DNA from: Streptomyces sp. ICC1
GTDB taxonomy: Bacteria; Actinomycetota; Actinomycetes; Streptomycetales; Streptomycetaceae
DNA length: 64,000 bases
Direction of reading: 5' to 3'
Assembly: GCF_003287935.1 (NCBI RefSeq)
Contig: NZ_CP030287.1
Span: 7,820,869-7,884,868, forward strand
Shown here: in pieces, positions 16,616 through 25,833 of the stretch
How the letters are laid out: each line of letters begins with the position of its first letter
Position numbering within the stretch: position 1 is the first letter of the stretch
Position numbers and translations under genes: made by a program
The notes under the pieces: generated by a model
What the model was told of the DNA's origin: nothing
What the model saw: the letters and a program-made list of their open reading frames with translations, nothing else
Database searches by the model: none

Positions 16616-17122
16616 TCAGAGGCGGGAGGCGATGGCGGGCAGGAGGTCCTTGAAGGTGCGGCCGTCGGCCGGCTCCCCGATCGCGGACATGTTCCAGCCT
16701 CCGCCGGAGCGGTGGACCTTGGCCATCACCTGCGCGGTGTATTTGCCGCCTCCGGAGAGGGTGTAGCGGGCCAGTTCCTGGCCGTTGCTCTCGTCGACGA
16801 GGCGGCAGAAGGCGTTCTCCACCTCGGCGAAGGTCTGCCCGGTGAAGGAGTTGACGGTGAAGACGATCTGGTCGACGTGCACCGGTACTCGCTGGAGGTC
16901 CACGAGGATGGACTCGTCGTCGCCGCCCTGGCCGGCGCCGCCGACGAGGTTGTCCCCGGTGTGGCGGACGGAGCCGTCCTTGCTGACCAGTTGTTGGAAG
17001 AAGGCCACGTCCACCGGCTCCTTCCCGGCGAAGAGGACGGCCGAGGCGTCGAGGTCGATCTCCCGGGCGGTCAACCTGGCGAGGAATCCCTTGCGCGGGG
17101 CGGCCTGCCAGCCGAGCCCCAT
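16616..17122 (-). CDS. TerD-family protein with a lost N-terminus
   Basis: TerD proteins are calcium-binding stress proteins of tellurite-resistance clusters. Residues from EIDLDASAVLFAGK through HTGDNLVGGAGQGGDDESIL and VFTVNSFTGQTFAEVENAF to the C-terminus match the family well and keep the Asp-rich calcium sites. In-frame codons for ALEKSGGGALSVVR continue upstream to about 17161, as in normal TerD, but then turn into unrelated sequence with no start codon. The first usable ATG is at 17122, which removes the first beta strand. Function is doubtful. Confidence 0.68.
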   Translation of the reverse strand: MGLGWQAAPRKGFLARLTAREIDLDASAVLFAGKEPVDVAFFQQLVSKDGSVRHTGDNLVGGAGQGGDDESILVDLQRVPVHVDQIVFTVNSFTGQTFAEVENAFCRLVDESNGQELARYTLSGGGKYTAQVMAKVHRSGGGWNMSAIGEPADGRTFKDLLPAIASRL

Positions 17123-17390
17123 CCGTACGACGCTCAATGCCCCGCCGCCGCTCTTCTCGAGGGCTTGGCGGTGCGACCCGGCGGAATGCCGTGGCGAGGA
17201 GTCGAGCCCGACGCGCGAGCGGAGGCGATGGCGAGAGTCGTGATGGCCGCCGCCGCCCGGTCGGCACTCGTCGACGCGTCCGCGAGGGGCTGCTGGATTC
17301 CGGCCGTATCCGGGGTGCAGTCGGGAGCGGGGTGAACAGTACCGACCGTCGCGCTTTCGGGCGGGCCGAAGGTGCGGCCCGCCCGCATGC

Positions 17391-18077
17391 ATGCGTCGGC
17401 GCGTCAGATGCATTCCTGCCCTGCTCGCGGTCCTCGGCTCCTGCACGGCAACGGCCTGGCGGCACCGCCGGGTCCGCCGTCGCAGCGTCCGGGCCCTTGC
17501 CGGGCTGCCCGCCACCGCGGTGGCGGTCGTGCGCGACGACGCGCCGTACGCGTACGCGCTGCCCGGCGGGCGCCGGGAGCGCATCGTGGTGACCACCGGG
17601 ATGCTCGCCGCGTTGGCCTCGTGCGAACGCCGGGCCCTGTTCGCGCACGAGCGCGCTCATCTGTCCGGCCGCCACCACCGGTTCCTGCTGACGGTCCGGC
17701 TCGCCGCCCGGGCCAACCCCTTCCTGCGCCCCCTGTACTCGGCGGTGCCGTACACCGCCGAGCGGTGGGCTGACGAGGATGCGGCCGCCGCTGTCGGGAG
17801 CCGGCGCACCGTCGCCGTCGCCATCGGCAAGGCGGCCCTCATAAGTCGCGGCACCCCCCTCGCCACGCTCGCGGGATTCGCCGCCGCCGGGCCGGTACCG
17901 CGCCGGGTCGCCGCCCTGTTGGGGCCGGCCCCCGCGGGAGACGACTGGCCTCCGGTCTTCACCGCGGTCGGCCTGGCAGCATGGGGAGCGGCAACGGGCG
18001 CGGCTGTCTCCGCCCTGTCCTCGGCGAACTCCGCCGTCACGCTCTTCTTCATCCTCCACGCTGCCACCCCGTTGTAA
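17391..18077 (+). CDS. M56/BlaR1-type metallopeptidase, probably N-truncated
   Basis: A 228-residue protein with a zinc-peptidase helix HERAH (86-90) and ERWADEDAA (the third-ligand region), as in M56 membrane peptidases of Streptomyces, often partners of BlaI-type repressors. Family members have three or four membrane helices before the catalytic part; here only a trace remains (IPALLAVLGSCTATAW). A hydrophobic tail (TAVGLAAWGAATGAAVSALS) could be one membrane helix. No BlaI gene is nearby. It lies between two decayed Ter genes, so it may itself be a remnant. Confidence 0.6.
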   Translation: MRRRVRCIPALLAVLGSCTATAWRHRRVRRRSVRALAGLPATAVAVVRDDAPYAYALPGGRRERIVVTTGMLAALASCERRALFAHERAHLSGRHHRFLLTVRLAARANPFLRPLYSAVPYTAERWADEDAAAAVGSRRTVAVAIGKAALISRGTPLATLAGFAAAGPVPRRVAALLGPAPAGDDWPPVFTAVGLAAWGAATGAAVSALSSANSAVTLFFILHAATPL

Positions 18078-18161
18078 GGCGAGCCGTGCCGGTACGGCAC
18101 CGGCCGGAAGCGGTACGCTTCGCGGCCGCGGTTTACCGCAGGGCGGCGAGGTGTACGCGAT

Positions 18162-18383
18162 CGTCCATTTCTTCTTCGCCTTGGCGATCTCCTGTATGAC
18201 GCTGACCTTGCCGAAGGCGAAGGCGAAGCCGGCGGTCAGCGTGTCGAGGTTTTCGTCGAAGCGCCGCTGCAGGTCCGTGGAGCCGAAGTTCCGCAGCACC
18301 TCGTCGGTGGCGATCAGCTGTGCGACTCGCCGGCGTTCGGAAGGTTCGATCGTGCCGTCTGCTGCTGCGGCCATGTCGCCCAC
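18162..18383 (-). pseudogene. stub of a TerB-family tellurite-resistance gene
   Basis: About 73 residues read MAAAADGTIEPSERRRVAQL, IATDEVLRNFGSTDLQRRFD and FGKVSVIQEIAKAKKKW, the first half of the TerB helical bundle with its Asp-rich start. At about base 18168 the similarity ends and the frame continues into low-complexity sequence; the second half of TerB (IVIGGADG...) is missing. The N-terminal tail before ADG is also absent. The fragment is non-functional. It would have belonged with the nearby TerD-like and TerC genes. Confidence 0.65.
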
Positions 18384-18551
18384 GATGAGACCGCGAGGCC
18401 CGCGGCGCCGCCCCCGACGGCGGCGCCTGAAGGCGCTCCCCCGCCCGCCTGCGACACCTCCGGACGCTCTGTACGGGGAACTGCCGGACCATGGCCTGGA
18501 GCCTGCCCTCCCACCGCCGACCGGTTGCGCGGCCGGCAGGCGCGGAAGAGG

Positions 18552-19097
18552 TCAGTGGACGCCGAGGAAGATGCCGCCCGGGGTGCTCAGATCGTCGTTG
18601 TACAGGTGGAACGCCCGGATGGACTTGGTGACTTCCTGCTGGGAGATGAAGGCGTCGCGGTCCAGGTCCAGCCGTTGGAAGACAATCGGGGCGTCTTCGG
18701 GGGAGATCCCCCAGAGGCCCAGATACCTGACGAACTCGTCCCGGCTGATCTTCTTGTCCCCGTCGAAGTCCACGACATTGAATACGGCACGCGCGATGTC
18801 ATCCAGCAGATGGGATCCGTTCGCGCCGAAGCCCGCAGCCCGGTTCGCCGCGACGAACTCGTCGAGGGACAGACGCTCCTGGCCCGGCGTCGCCTGCTGC
18901 AGCAGTCCCAGCCACTGTGACCAGTACGCCCGCTCCAGTGAACTGATCTTGGGGTCATTCCTGGCCAGCCCGTAACCGGTCGCGTACCTGTCCACGATCC
19001 GCTCGTGGTCACCCCACCCGACGAATCCGTCCTCGTCGGCGTCCAAGGCCACGAACAACCTTCGCAGCCTGCGGGCGATCGGATCAGTGATGGCCAT
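18552..19097 (-). CDS. EF-hand calcium-binding protein (calerythrin-like)
   Basis: A 181-residue soluble protein with four EF-hand positions. Three loops are readable: DADEDGFVGWGD (about 19-30), DFDGDKKISRDE (about 113-124) and DLDRDAFISQQE (about 145-156). The second loop is degenerate. The layout matches calerythrin/CalD-type actinobacterial proteins, which buffer calcium or respond to it. A clear start ATG at 19097 follows an AAGGA-type site. It neighbours Ter proteins, which also bind calcium, though the link is only positional. Confidence 0.88.
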   Translation of the reverse strand: MAITDPIARRLRRLFVALDADEDGFVGWGDHERIVDRYATGYGLARNDPKISSLERAYWSQWLGLLQQATPGQERLSLDEFVAANRAAGFGANGSHLLDDIARAVFNVVDFDGDKKISRDEFVRYLGLWGISPEDAPIVFQRLDLDRDAFISQQEVTKSIRAFHLYNDDLSTPGGIFLGVH

Positions 19098-19362
19098 GCG
19101 TCAAGTCCTTCCTGAAGGGAGACCGGTGCGGCGTGACGCCGACTCTCCCTCATTGTGACCGTATGTGCGGGATGCCCACAGCGGGCCTCCTCGGCTACGG
19201 CACCGACCGCCCACCCCCGAATGGGGGGGCTGCCGGTCGCGGACGGCCGCGACTACGTCGTGAGCTCTCGGGCAGAGGTCACGAGCACGGTTCGCCGTGG
19301 TGCGGCTGGGGAGGGGCTGAGCACTGGTGTGCCGTCCCCTCCCGCCTTCAACCCCGCACAGC

Positions 19363-19644
19363 TCAGCCGAGCAACGCCATGGCCGTGCGGTCGTGCTGTG
19401 TGAAGCAGCCGCTCCGGCTGCGGTGCGATGCCGGGTACTCCCGGCCGGCCGTGGGTGTCTCCGCATCTGTCAGGAGAGCCATGAGTTCGGTGCGGGCGCG
19501 GGCCACGCGGAGCGGACCGTGCCGACGGGACAGCCGATGGCTTCGGCCGCGTCGGCGTAGGGCAGGCCGAGGAGTTGGGTGAGGACGAAGGCGTCCCGGC
19601 GTTCGGCAGGGATCGTTGCCAGGAGCTCGGCCTGGTCGTTCCGT
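19363..19644 (-). pseudogene. region-4 stub of an ECF sigma factor, frameshifted
   Basis: The sequence reads [40 protein letters not shown], then a one-base loss near 19510 and, in the next frame, [18 protein letters not shown] to a stop at 19363. This is the DNA-binding region 4 of an ECF sigma factor. The region 2 half is missing, replaced by the end of a kdpB remnant in the same frame ([16 protein letters not shown]). The fusion shows a deletion that joined two unrelated genes. Confidence 0.72.
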
Positions 19645-21044
19645 TCCGCTACGGCCAGCGGCGTACCGCCGGAGGAGGACACCTGGTCCACGGTCGCCGT
19701 AAGGGCGGGAGGGACCTCGCCGCCGTGTTCGCGCACCCAGGCCGCGACGGCCGTGGCCGCTCCCTTGCGCGGCTTGCGACCGTCGGGCAGGTCGACGCCC
19801 GACATCCGGGTGGTGGCGGTGAACGGGACCCACTCGGCGCCGGCCACGACCCGCTCGGTCAACTGGTATTCGTGATAGCCGAATTCGATGATCGATCGGC
19901 CTTCGGGCGTCTCGTCGGCGAGAGGACAGCAGGGCGGCCCGCGCCAGTCGCTCGATCGATGTGCCCCCGACCGGGAGGAGGGAGCTGGCCCGACGGTTGC
20001 CGTAGGTGATGGTGCCCGTCTTGTCGAGGAGCAGGGTGTTGACGTCGCCCGCGGCCTCGACGGCCCGCCCGGACATGGCCAGGACGTTGCGCTGGACGAG
20101 CCGGTCCATCCCGGCGATGCCGATCGCGGAGAGCAGCGCGCCGATCGTCGTCGGGATCAGGCACACGAGGAGTGAGACCAGGACGATGCCGGTGACACCG
20201 TCGGCGGTGAGGGCCGCGGTGTCGTGCGCGGCGGCCATGGCGTCCTTGGAGAAGATCGCCATGGGCTGGAGCGTGACGGCCGCGACCAGGAAGACGAAGG
20301 TCAGCCTGACCAGGAGCAGGTTGAGCGCCAGCTCGTTGGGGTCTTCTGCCGGTTGGTGCCCTCTACCAGGGAGATCATCCGGTCCAGGAAACTGGCCCCG
20401 GGCTCCTGGGTGATCCTTACGGCGAGCTGGTCGGAGAGCACGCCGGTGCCGCCGGTGACCGCGCTGCGGTCGCCGCCCGACTCGCGGATGACCGGGGCGG
20501 ATTCACCGATGATCGCGGACTCGTCGACGCTCGCCGCGCCCTCGATCACATCGCCCGTCACCGGGAATCAGCTCCCCGGCCGGTACGAACACGCTGTCAC
20601 CGCGCCGGAGTTCACCGGCCGATACGGTCTCCTCGATGTACGAGCCCGCCCGCGCGCCCGGCTCCCAGCCGGTCAGCCGGCGTGCGCTGGTCTGCTGCCG
20701 CGTGCGGGGCAGGGTGTCCGCCTGCGCCTTGCCACGGCTCTCGGTCACGGCCTCGGCGAGGTTGCCGAAGACCACGGTCAGCCAGAGCCACGCGGTGATC
20801 AGCCACCCGAAGAGGGTGGGGTGGAAGGCGGCGATGCCGGTGGTGAGCGCGGCGCCCATCTCGGGGACGAACATGACCGGTTCCGGAACAGGGTCACCGG
20901 GCTGAGCTTGCGCAGCGCCTACGGGAGCGCGCGCCACAACTGCTTCGGGTCGAGCATCCCGGCGCCGATCCGACGGGGCCGGTCGCTTCCGGGAGGTGGT
21001 GCGTGACGGACGGGGGCGGGGCCGACCGCGGTGGAGGCGGCCAT
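19645..21044 (-). pseudogene. kdpB: kdpB, potassium-transporting ATPase B subunit, decayed
   Basis: KdpB is the P-type ATPase that energises high-affinity potassium uptake. The pieces lie in order but in several frames: start MAASTAVGPAPVRHAPPPGS, RIGAGMLDPKQLWRALP followed by an in-frame TAG, then a base loss before [55 protein letters not shown], the phosphorylation site [13 protein letters not shown], and [18 protein letters not shown]. The C-terminal third, with the hinge motif and last membrane helices, is missing. The protein is dead. Confidence 0.88.
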
Positions 21045-21132
21045 CAGAACTTCTCCGGCTCGATCAGGGCGATGACCAGATAGGCCAGCAGGGCGACGGC
21101 CACGACCAGGCCGACAGTGTTTCGACGGTCAT
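21044..21132 (-). pseudogene. kdpF: kdpF with a one-base deletion
   Basis: KdpF is the about 29-residue membrane peptide that stabilises the Kdp complex. Here ATG ACC GTC GAA should continue AAC ACT GTC GGC, but one A of the run is missing. The rest (VGLVVAVALLAYLVIALIEP then EKF) is readable only after a shift. Its TGA overlaps the kdpB ATG (TGATG). kdpA, which normally sits between the two, is absent without a scar. Confidence 0.78.
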
Positions 21133-21266
21133 CGAGACCTCGTCCTCACAGGGGGAAACAGGGGCAATGTGGATCTTCAGGGCAGCTCCAGGCCGCGCGC
21201 ACGCGTGCCTGGGGCCGTCCTCCGCCGGGCTGCCATCCGGCGGAGGACAGAAGAGGGCCGGCGGCC

Positions 21267-22628
21267 CTACAGGCCGATGTCCCGGCGGTTCATGTCGTCC
21301 ATGGATTCACGGCGTACGAGCATCCGCGCGGAGCCGTCCCGGACCGCGATCACGGGCGGGCGGCCGACCAGGTTGTAGCCGGAGGCCATGGACAGGTGGT
21401 ACGCGCCGGCGGCCGGTACCGCGATGAGGTCTCCGGGTCGCACGTCGCCGGGCAGCGCGACATCCTCCGCCACGACGTCGCCGGCCTCGCAGTGCCGGCC
21501 CACCACCGTGACCAGGGCGGGCAGGGCCGTCGAGGCGCGGCCGATCAGCCGGGGCGCGTACCGGACCCCGTACAGGGCCGGCCGGGGGTTGTCGCTCATG
21601 CCGCCGTCGACGGCGACGAACGTCCGCCCCGAGGTCTCCTTGACCGTGAGGACCCGGTAGACGGCGACTCCGGCGGGGCCTACGAGCGCCCGCCCGGGCT
21701 CGATGGTCAGGCGCGGTACGGGCAGCTTCGCGTGGGCGCAGCCGTCCGCCAGCTCGGCCAGGACCCGGTTGGCGAGGGTGGTGAGGTCGAGGCTGTCCTC
21801 GCCGGGGCGGTAGGCGATGCCGTGGCCGCCGCCGATGTTCAACTGGGGCGGTTCCAGGTCGTGGTGGTCCCGTATTTGGGTCATCAGGCCGACCATCCGG
21901 CGTACGGCGGCGACGTACGGCTTGACCGAGGTGATCTGGGAGCCGATGTGGCAGTGCAGTCCCACGAGTTCGAGACGGGGCTGGGCGAGGACCCTGGCGA
22001 TGGCGTGCTGGGCGGAGCCGTCCGTGATCGAGAGGCCGAACTTCTGGTCCTCCGTACCGGTGCGGATCTTGGTGTGACCGCCGGCCGCGATGCCGGGCAC
22101 GACCCGGATCATGACCTGCTGGCGTTCGCCTTCGGGCACGATGTCGGCCAGTCGGGCGATCTCCGAGGTGCTGTCGAGGACGATGCGGCCGACGCCGAGC
22201 CGGACGGCGGTGTACAGGTCCTCGGGGCTCTTGGCGTTGCCGTGCAGCACGATCCGCTCGGCGGGGAAGCCCGCGGTCATGGCGAGGCCCAGCTCGCCGG
22301 CGGAGCAGACGTCCAGGCCCAGGCCCTCGTCCTCGACCCAGCGGGCCATGGCCCGGCAGAGGAACGCCTTGGCCGCGTAGATGACGTCCGCGTCCGGGAA
22401 GGCCGTGCGGTAGGCGCGGCAGCGGTCGCGGACCTCGCCCTCGTCCAGGACGTACAGGGGGGTGCCGAACCGATCGGCCGCTTCGGTGAGGGAGATCCCG
22501 GCGACGGTGACGTCGCCTCCGGCGGCCGGGCGGGCCGAGGCGGGCCAGACGGAGAGCCCCTCGGCGGCGTCGGGGGCCGGTATCGGATCCGAGGTCCGGA
22601 CCGGGGAGGAAGGGAAAGTGACAGACAT
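21267..22628 (-). CDS. lysA: diaminopimelate decarboxylase-like enzyme (LysA)
   Basis: A 453-residue fold-type III PLP enzyme that decarboxylates meso-diaminopimelate to lysine. It has the PLP lysine in DVIYAAKAFLCRAM, the HGNAKSPEDL motif, LHCHIGSQ, NIGGGHGIAYRPGED and the C-terminal GRHCEAGDVV and SGYNLVGRPP motifs that complete the dimer active site. An extra about 35-residue start precedes the domain. It sits 9 bases after the stop of a truncated upstream frame, not with argS/hom as the primary lysA of Streptomyces does, so it may be a second copy or serve a special pathway. Confidence 0.85.
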   Translation of the reverse strand: MSVTFPSSPVRTSDPIPAPDAAEGLSVWPASARPAAGGDVTVAGISLTEAADRFGTPLYVLDEGEVRDRCRAYRTAFPDADVIYAAKAFLCRAMARWVEDEGLGLDVCSAGELGLAMTAGFPAERIVLHGNAKSPEDLYTAVRLGVGRIVLDSTSEIARLADIVPEGERQQVMIRVVPGIAAGGHTKIRTGTEDQKFGLSITDGSAQHAIARVLAQPRLELVGLHCHIGSQITSVKPYVAAVRRMVGLMTQIRDHHDLEPPQLNIGGGHGIAYRPGEDSLDLTTLANRVLAELADGCAHAKLPVPRLTIEPGRALVGPAGVAVYRVLTVKETSGRTFVAVDGGMSDNPRPALYGVRYAPRLIGRASTALPALVTVVGRHCEAGDVVAEDVALPGDVRPGDLIAVPAAGAYHLSMASGYNLVGRPPVIAVRDGSARMLVRRESMDDMNRRDIGL

Positions 22629-22637
22629 GGAGGGCCC

Positions 22638-22757
22638 TCAGCCGATCAGGAGGTTCATGCAGGAGACGACCGCCGCGGCCCCGGTCACGCGCAGGACACC
22701 GACGTGCTGCGGATCCCAGTCGCGCCAGGCCGGAAGCGGCTTGGCGGCGAGGGCGGG
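22638..22757 (-). pseudogene. unidentified 3' gene tail upstream of lysA
   Basis: About 38 in-frame codons (PLPAWRDWDPQHVGVLRVTG then AAAVVSCMNLLIG, stop) end 9 bases before the lysA start, the spacing of an operon partner. The upstream part is cut where the LacI fragment begins on the other strand. I do not recognise the protein. Confidence 0.35.
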
Positions 22758-22764
22758 GACGGGG

Positions 22765-23168
22765 GCAAGGACGCCAGCGTCAACCGCGCCTACGCGCTGC
22801 GCACCGTACGGGCCCCCCTCACCGTCGACGGCGCCCGTACGGCCACCGAAGCCGCCCTGGCGGCCCCCGGAGCCCGCCCCACCGCCATCGTCTGCGACGA
22901 CGACATCCTCGCCGCCGGAGCCTGCAAGGCCGCCCGCCGCCTCGGCCTGCGCGTCCCCGACGACCTCTCCGTCACCGGCTTCGACGACCTCGCCCTCGCC
23001 ACCGCCGTCGAACCCGAACTCACCACCGTCCGGCTCCCCGCCGAACGCGTCGGAGAGCAGGGCATGACCGCCCTCCTCGCCGCCCTCGAAGGCACCCCCT
23101 GGGCCGCCGACGACATCCCCGTCGAACTCGTCGTCCGCGACTCCACCGGCCCCGCCCCGACCCCCTGA
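22765..23168 (+). pseudogene. C-terminal part of a LacI-family regulator
   Basis: About 130 residues of the effector-binding domain remain: TATEAALAAPGARPTAIVCD, DDILAAGACKAARRLGLRVP, DDLSVTGFDDLALATAVEPE and LTTVRLPAERVGEQGM. These are standard LacI motifs. The DNA-binding half and the start are missing, cut at about 22,765. In S. coelicolor, as I recall, a regulator gene follows prcA and precedes pafA, so this may be that gene's remnant at a breakpoint. Confidence 0.75.
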
Positions 23169-23183
23169 CCCCGGGAACGCGAA

Positions 23184-23213
23184 AGCGCCCCCGGCCGGAA
23201 GGCCGGGGGCGCT
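23184..23213. terminator. 13-bp hairpin downstream of prcA
   Basis: A perfect 13-bp stem (23184-23196 with 23201-23213) with a GGAA loop lies 23 bases past the end of the leftward prcA gene and just after the LacI fragment. It can act for both. Confidence 0.8.
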
Positions 23214-23235
23214 CACACCGCACTGCGGACCGTCT

Positions 23236-24000
23236 CTACTCGGCTTCCTCTTCGGGAGCCTCGTCGTTCGACACGGCATCCGCCTGGGCGGCCGCCGGAA
23301 CGTCCGCCTCCAGCAGCCGCGACAGCTGCCGGCCCCGGATCCGCTTGAACTTGCGCTGCTGGGCCCGCGTACGGTCCAGCACCGCCACCTCCAGCCGCTC
23401 GTGCGGAATCGCCTTGTCCGTGCCGTTCGCCTGGCTGGACAGCGCCTGCACCGCCAGCTTCAGCGCCTCGGACAGGGTCATCCCGTCCTGGTGCCGCTGG
23501 TCGAGGAAGGTGCTGATCTGCTCGGCGTTGCCGCCGACCGCCACCGAACCGTGCTCGTCCACGATCGAACCGTCGTGCGGCAGCCGGTAGATCTGGTCCC
23601 CGGCCGCCGTCGCGCCAACCTCGGCCACGACCAGCTCCACCTCGTACGGCTTCTCACCGGCGCTGGAGAAGATCGTTCCCAGCGTCTGCGCGTAGACGTT
23701 CGCCAGCCCACGGGCCGTCACGTCATCGCGGTCGTAGGTGTATCCGCGCAGATCGGCGTAGCGCACGCCGCCGATCCGCAGGTTCTCGTACTCGTTGTAC
23801 TTGCCGGCGGCCGCGAAGCCGATCCGGTCGTAGATCTCGCTGAACTTGTGCAGCGCGCGGGACGGGTTCTCGCCGACGAACACGATGCCGTCGGCGTACT
23901 GGATCACAACAAGGCTGCGACCGCGGGCGATGCCCTTGCGGGCGTATTCCGCCCGGTCGGCCATGGCCTGCTGGGGTGAGACGTAGAACGGAGTCGACAC
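23236..24000 (-). CDS. prcA: proteasome alpha subunit PrcA
   Basis: PrcA forms the outer heptameric rings that gate the 20S proteasome core. The 254-residue product begins [40 protein letters not shown] and keeps the family's N-terminal gate helix and the [20 protein letters not shown] segment. As usual for alpha subunits it has no catalytic N-terminal Thr. It is the last gene of the leftward proteasome operon here, 46 bases after prcB. Downstream, the expected pafA ligase gene is not present in the window. Confidence 0.96.
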   Translation of the reverse strand: MSTPFYVSPQQAMADRAEYARKGIARGRSLVVIQYADGIVFVGENPSRALHKFSEIYDRIGFAAAGKYNEYENLRIGGVRYADLRGYTYDRDDVTARGLANVYAQTLGTIFSSAGEKPYEVELVVAEVGATAAGDQIYRLPHDGSIVDEHGSVAVGGNAEQISTFLDQRHQDGMTLSEALKLAVQALSSQANGTDKAIPHERLEVAVLDRTRAQQRKFKRIRGRQLSRLLEADVPAAAQADAVSNDEAPEEEAE

Positions 24001-24046
24001 CGGCTGTCCGTCCCTTTCTTCTGGGCTCCTACGGGGCGACGGATGG

Positions 24047-24886
24047 TCAGAGCAGGGCGGCGCGCGGGCCGTCGGGCTGCTCCAGCCGACGGTTCGTGAT
24101 CTTGCGGGCCAGCTCCGAGGACTCCTCGTCGGTCAGCCGGCGGAATCCCTCTTCGGTCATGACGGTGACGATGGGGTAGATGTGGCGGTAGAGGTCCGGG
24201 CCGCCGGTGGCCGAGTCGTCGTCGGCGGCGTCGTACAGCGCCTGGACGACGAGCGTCGTGGCCTCCTCCTCCGTCAGCTTCGAGTGGTACAGCTTCTTCA
24301 TGGAGCCGCGCGCGAAGATCGAGCCGGAACCGGTCGCGGCGTAGCCGTGCTCCTCGGAGCGGCCGCCGGTCACGTCGTAGGAGAAGATCCGGCCCTTCTC
24401 CTTGCCCTCGTCCCACCCGGCGAAGAGCGGTACGACGGCCAGCCCCTGCATCGCCATGCCCAGATTGCTCCGGATCATGGTCGACAGCCGGTTCGCCTTG
24501 CCTTCGAGGCTGAGGGTCGCCCCCTCCACCTTCTCGAAGTGCTCCAGCTCCAGCTGGAACAGCTTCACCATCTCCACGGCCAGGCCGGCGGTGCCGGCGA
24601 TGCCCACGGCGGAGTACTCGTCGGCCGGGAACACCTTCTCGATGTCCCGCTGCGCGATCATGTTCCCCATGGTCGCCCGCCGGTCACCGGCGAGCACGAC
24701 CCCGCCGGGGAAGGTGGCGGCCACGATGGTCGTCCCGTGCGGCGCCTCGATGACCCCGTCGGGCAGCTTCCGGTTGCCCGGGAGCATCTCGGGCCGGTGC
24801 GCGCCCAAGAAGTCCATGAAGGACGACGACCCCGGCGTCAGGAAGGCTGCCGGTAGACGCCCTGTGCTACGAGTGTTGGGTTCCAC
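24047..24886 (-). CDS. prcB: proteasome beta subunit PrcB
   Basis: PrcB is the catalytic subunit of the 20S proteasome. The 279-residue precursor has a 51-residue propeptide ending EAPHG; autocleavage exposes T52 ([20 protein letters not shown]) as the nucleophile. The family Asp/Lys residues follow in [10 protein letters not shown]. The start overlaps the end of the upstream endonuclease VII-like gene by 49 bases, in a different frame, which suggests translational coupling or an imperfect insertion of that gene. Confidence 0.96.
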   Translation of the reverse strand: MEPNTRSTGRLPAAFLTPGSSSFMDFLGAHRPEMLPGNRKLPDGVIEAPHGTTIVAATFPGGVVLAGDRRATMGNMIAQRDIEKVFPADEYSAVGIAGTAGLAVEMVKLFQLELEHFEKVEGATLSLEGKANRLSTMIRSNLGMAMQGLAVVPLFAGWDEGKEKGRIFSYDVTGGRSEEHGYAATGSGSIFARGSMKKLYHSKLTEEEATTLVVQALYDAADDDSATGGPDLYRHIYPIVTVMTEEGFRRLTDEESSELARKITNRRLEQPDGPRAALL

Positions 24887-25446
24887 AGGTTTCCTTCCAG
24901 ATATGAGACGACCCTACGAGCTGCGTCGGGATCGTCTCCCAACTTGCCGATGGCCGTGTTGCAGTTGAAGCAAAGTACGCCTCGGACCCTACCCGTGGTG
25001 TGGCAATGATCCACATGAACGGCTGGGCTCTTTTTGCAGATCAAGCAGATGCCGCCCTGCGCCGCGATCATCTCGTCTCGCTGGGCCTCCGTCATGCCGT
25101 ACGAGCGCTTGAGATGCCCCGCCCGACCCTGTACGGCCCGGCAAGCCTTGCAGCGAGTGGACTCGCCATCAGACGCTGTTGCGTTCTTATGCCACTCGCC
25201 GTGCGGCTTCACCTCGCCACACTGCCTGCAGAGCTTCCACCCCGCCGGCACGTCCACGTGCTCTCTGACTGCCTTGCCTTTGGCTGCCTGACGGCGGCGA
25301 TAGTGCTCGGCACTGTAGGCCGCCACGCATTCCCGGCATCTGGGCTGAAGCCCATCGCTCCGATTGCGATCCGAGGCGAATCCGCTCAGTGGTATGTCAC
25401 GGGCACACCCGCGACACCACTTCGTTCCATTGAACATGGAGCACAC
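24838..25446 (-). CDS. endonuclease VII-like protein inside the proteasome operon
   Basis: A 202-residue protein with two N-terminal zinc-ribbon-like blocks ([31 protein letters not shown] with CKAC) and a C-terminal His-Me finger domain like T4 recombination endonuclease [23 protein letters not shown], then [20 protein letters not shown]. The Cys pairs bind zinc and HVDHCH/N form the active site. T4 endonuclease VII cuts branched DNA. Here it sits between pup and prcB and overlaps prcB; its host role is unknown and it could be a domesticated homing-type nuclease. Base composition is somewhat less GC-rich than its neighbours. Confidence 0.82.
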   Translation of the reverse strand: MCSMFNGTKWCRGCARDIPLSGFASDRNRSDGLQPRCRECVAAYSAEHYRRRQAAKGKAVREHVDVPAGWKLCRQCGEVKPHGEWHKNATASDGESTRCKACRAVQGRAGHLKRSYGMTEAQRDEMIAAQGGICLICKKSPAVHVDHCHTTGRVRGVLCFNCNTAIGKLGDDPDAARRVVSYLEGNLWNPTLVAQGVYRQPS

Positions 25447-25474
25447 ACTGGCGGATTCGCCTTAGATTCGAAGG

Positions 25475-25687
25475 CTATTCGCCGCCTTTTTGTACGAAAC
25501 TCCGAACGAAGTCCTCGGCATTCTCCTCGAGTACATCGTCAATCTCGTCAAGTACGGAGTCGACGTCGTCGGAGAGCTTTTCCTGGCGCTCCTTGAGGTC
25601 GGTCGATTCTTCGACCGCCGCCTCCTCGACCTCCTCGGTCGAGCGCTGCGCCTTCTCCTGTCCGCCGCCGGTGTCCTTGGTCGCCAT
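25475..25687 (-). CDS. pup: prokaryotic ubiquitin-like protein Pup
   Basis: A 70-residue, highly acidic, largely disordered protein tag, beginning MATKDTGGGQEKAQRSTEEV and ending NAEDFVRSFVQKGGE. The C-terminal half (SDDVDSVLDEIDDVLEENAE) is the coil that docks on the ARC/Mpa ATPase. It ends in GGE rather than GGQ, so the glutamate used by the PafA ligase is encoded directly and deamidation by Dop is not needed for activation. ATG at 25687 follows GAGGTAG. It sits between dop and the endonuclease VII-like gene. Confidence 0.97.
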   Translation of the reverse strand: MATKDTGGGQEKAQRSTEEVEEAAVEESTDLKERQEKLSDDVDSVLDEIDDVLEENAEDFVRSFVQKGGE

Positions 25688-25833
25688 GTCTACCTCACCC
25701 CGCTCGGTTCGCACGCTCACGTCGAGAGACCCCGGGAATTCGGGATCCCTCAAGATCAGACCCTACGTCGGACCCTACAAGGAGGGCCCGACATTCGCCC
25801 CGCACTTTGACAACGTGCAGGTGTCCTCATGAT

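Noticed and set aside
21117..23168. A long open frame of about 680 codons on the plus strand
   Set aside because: It is antisense to lysA and reads low-complexity Gly/Asp/Arg sequence. Only its last part is real, as a LacI fragment.
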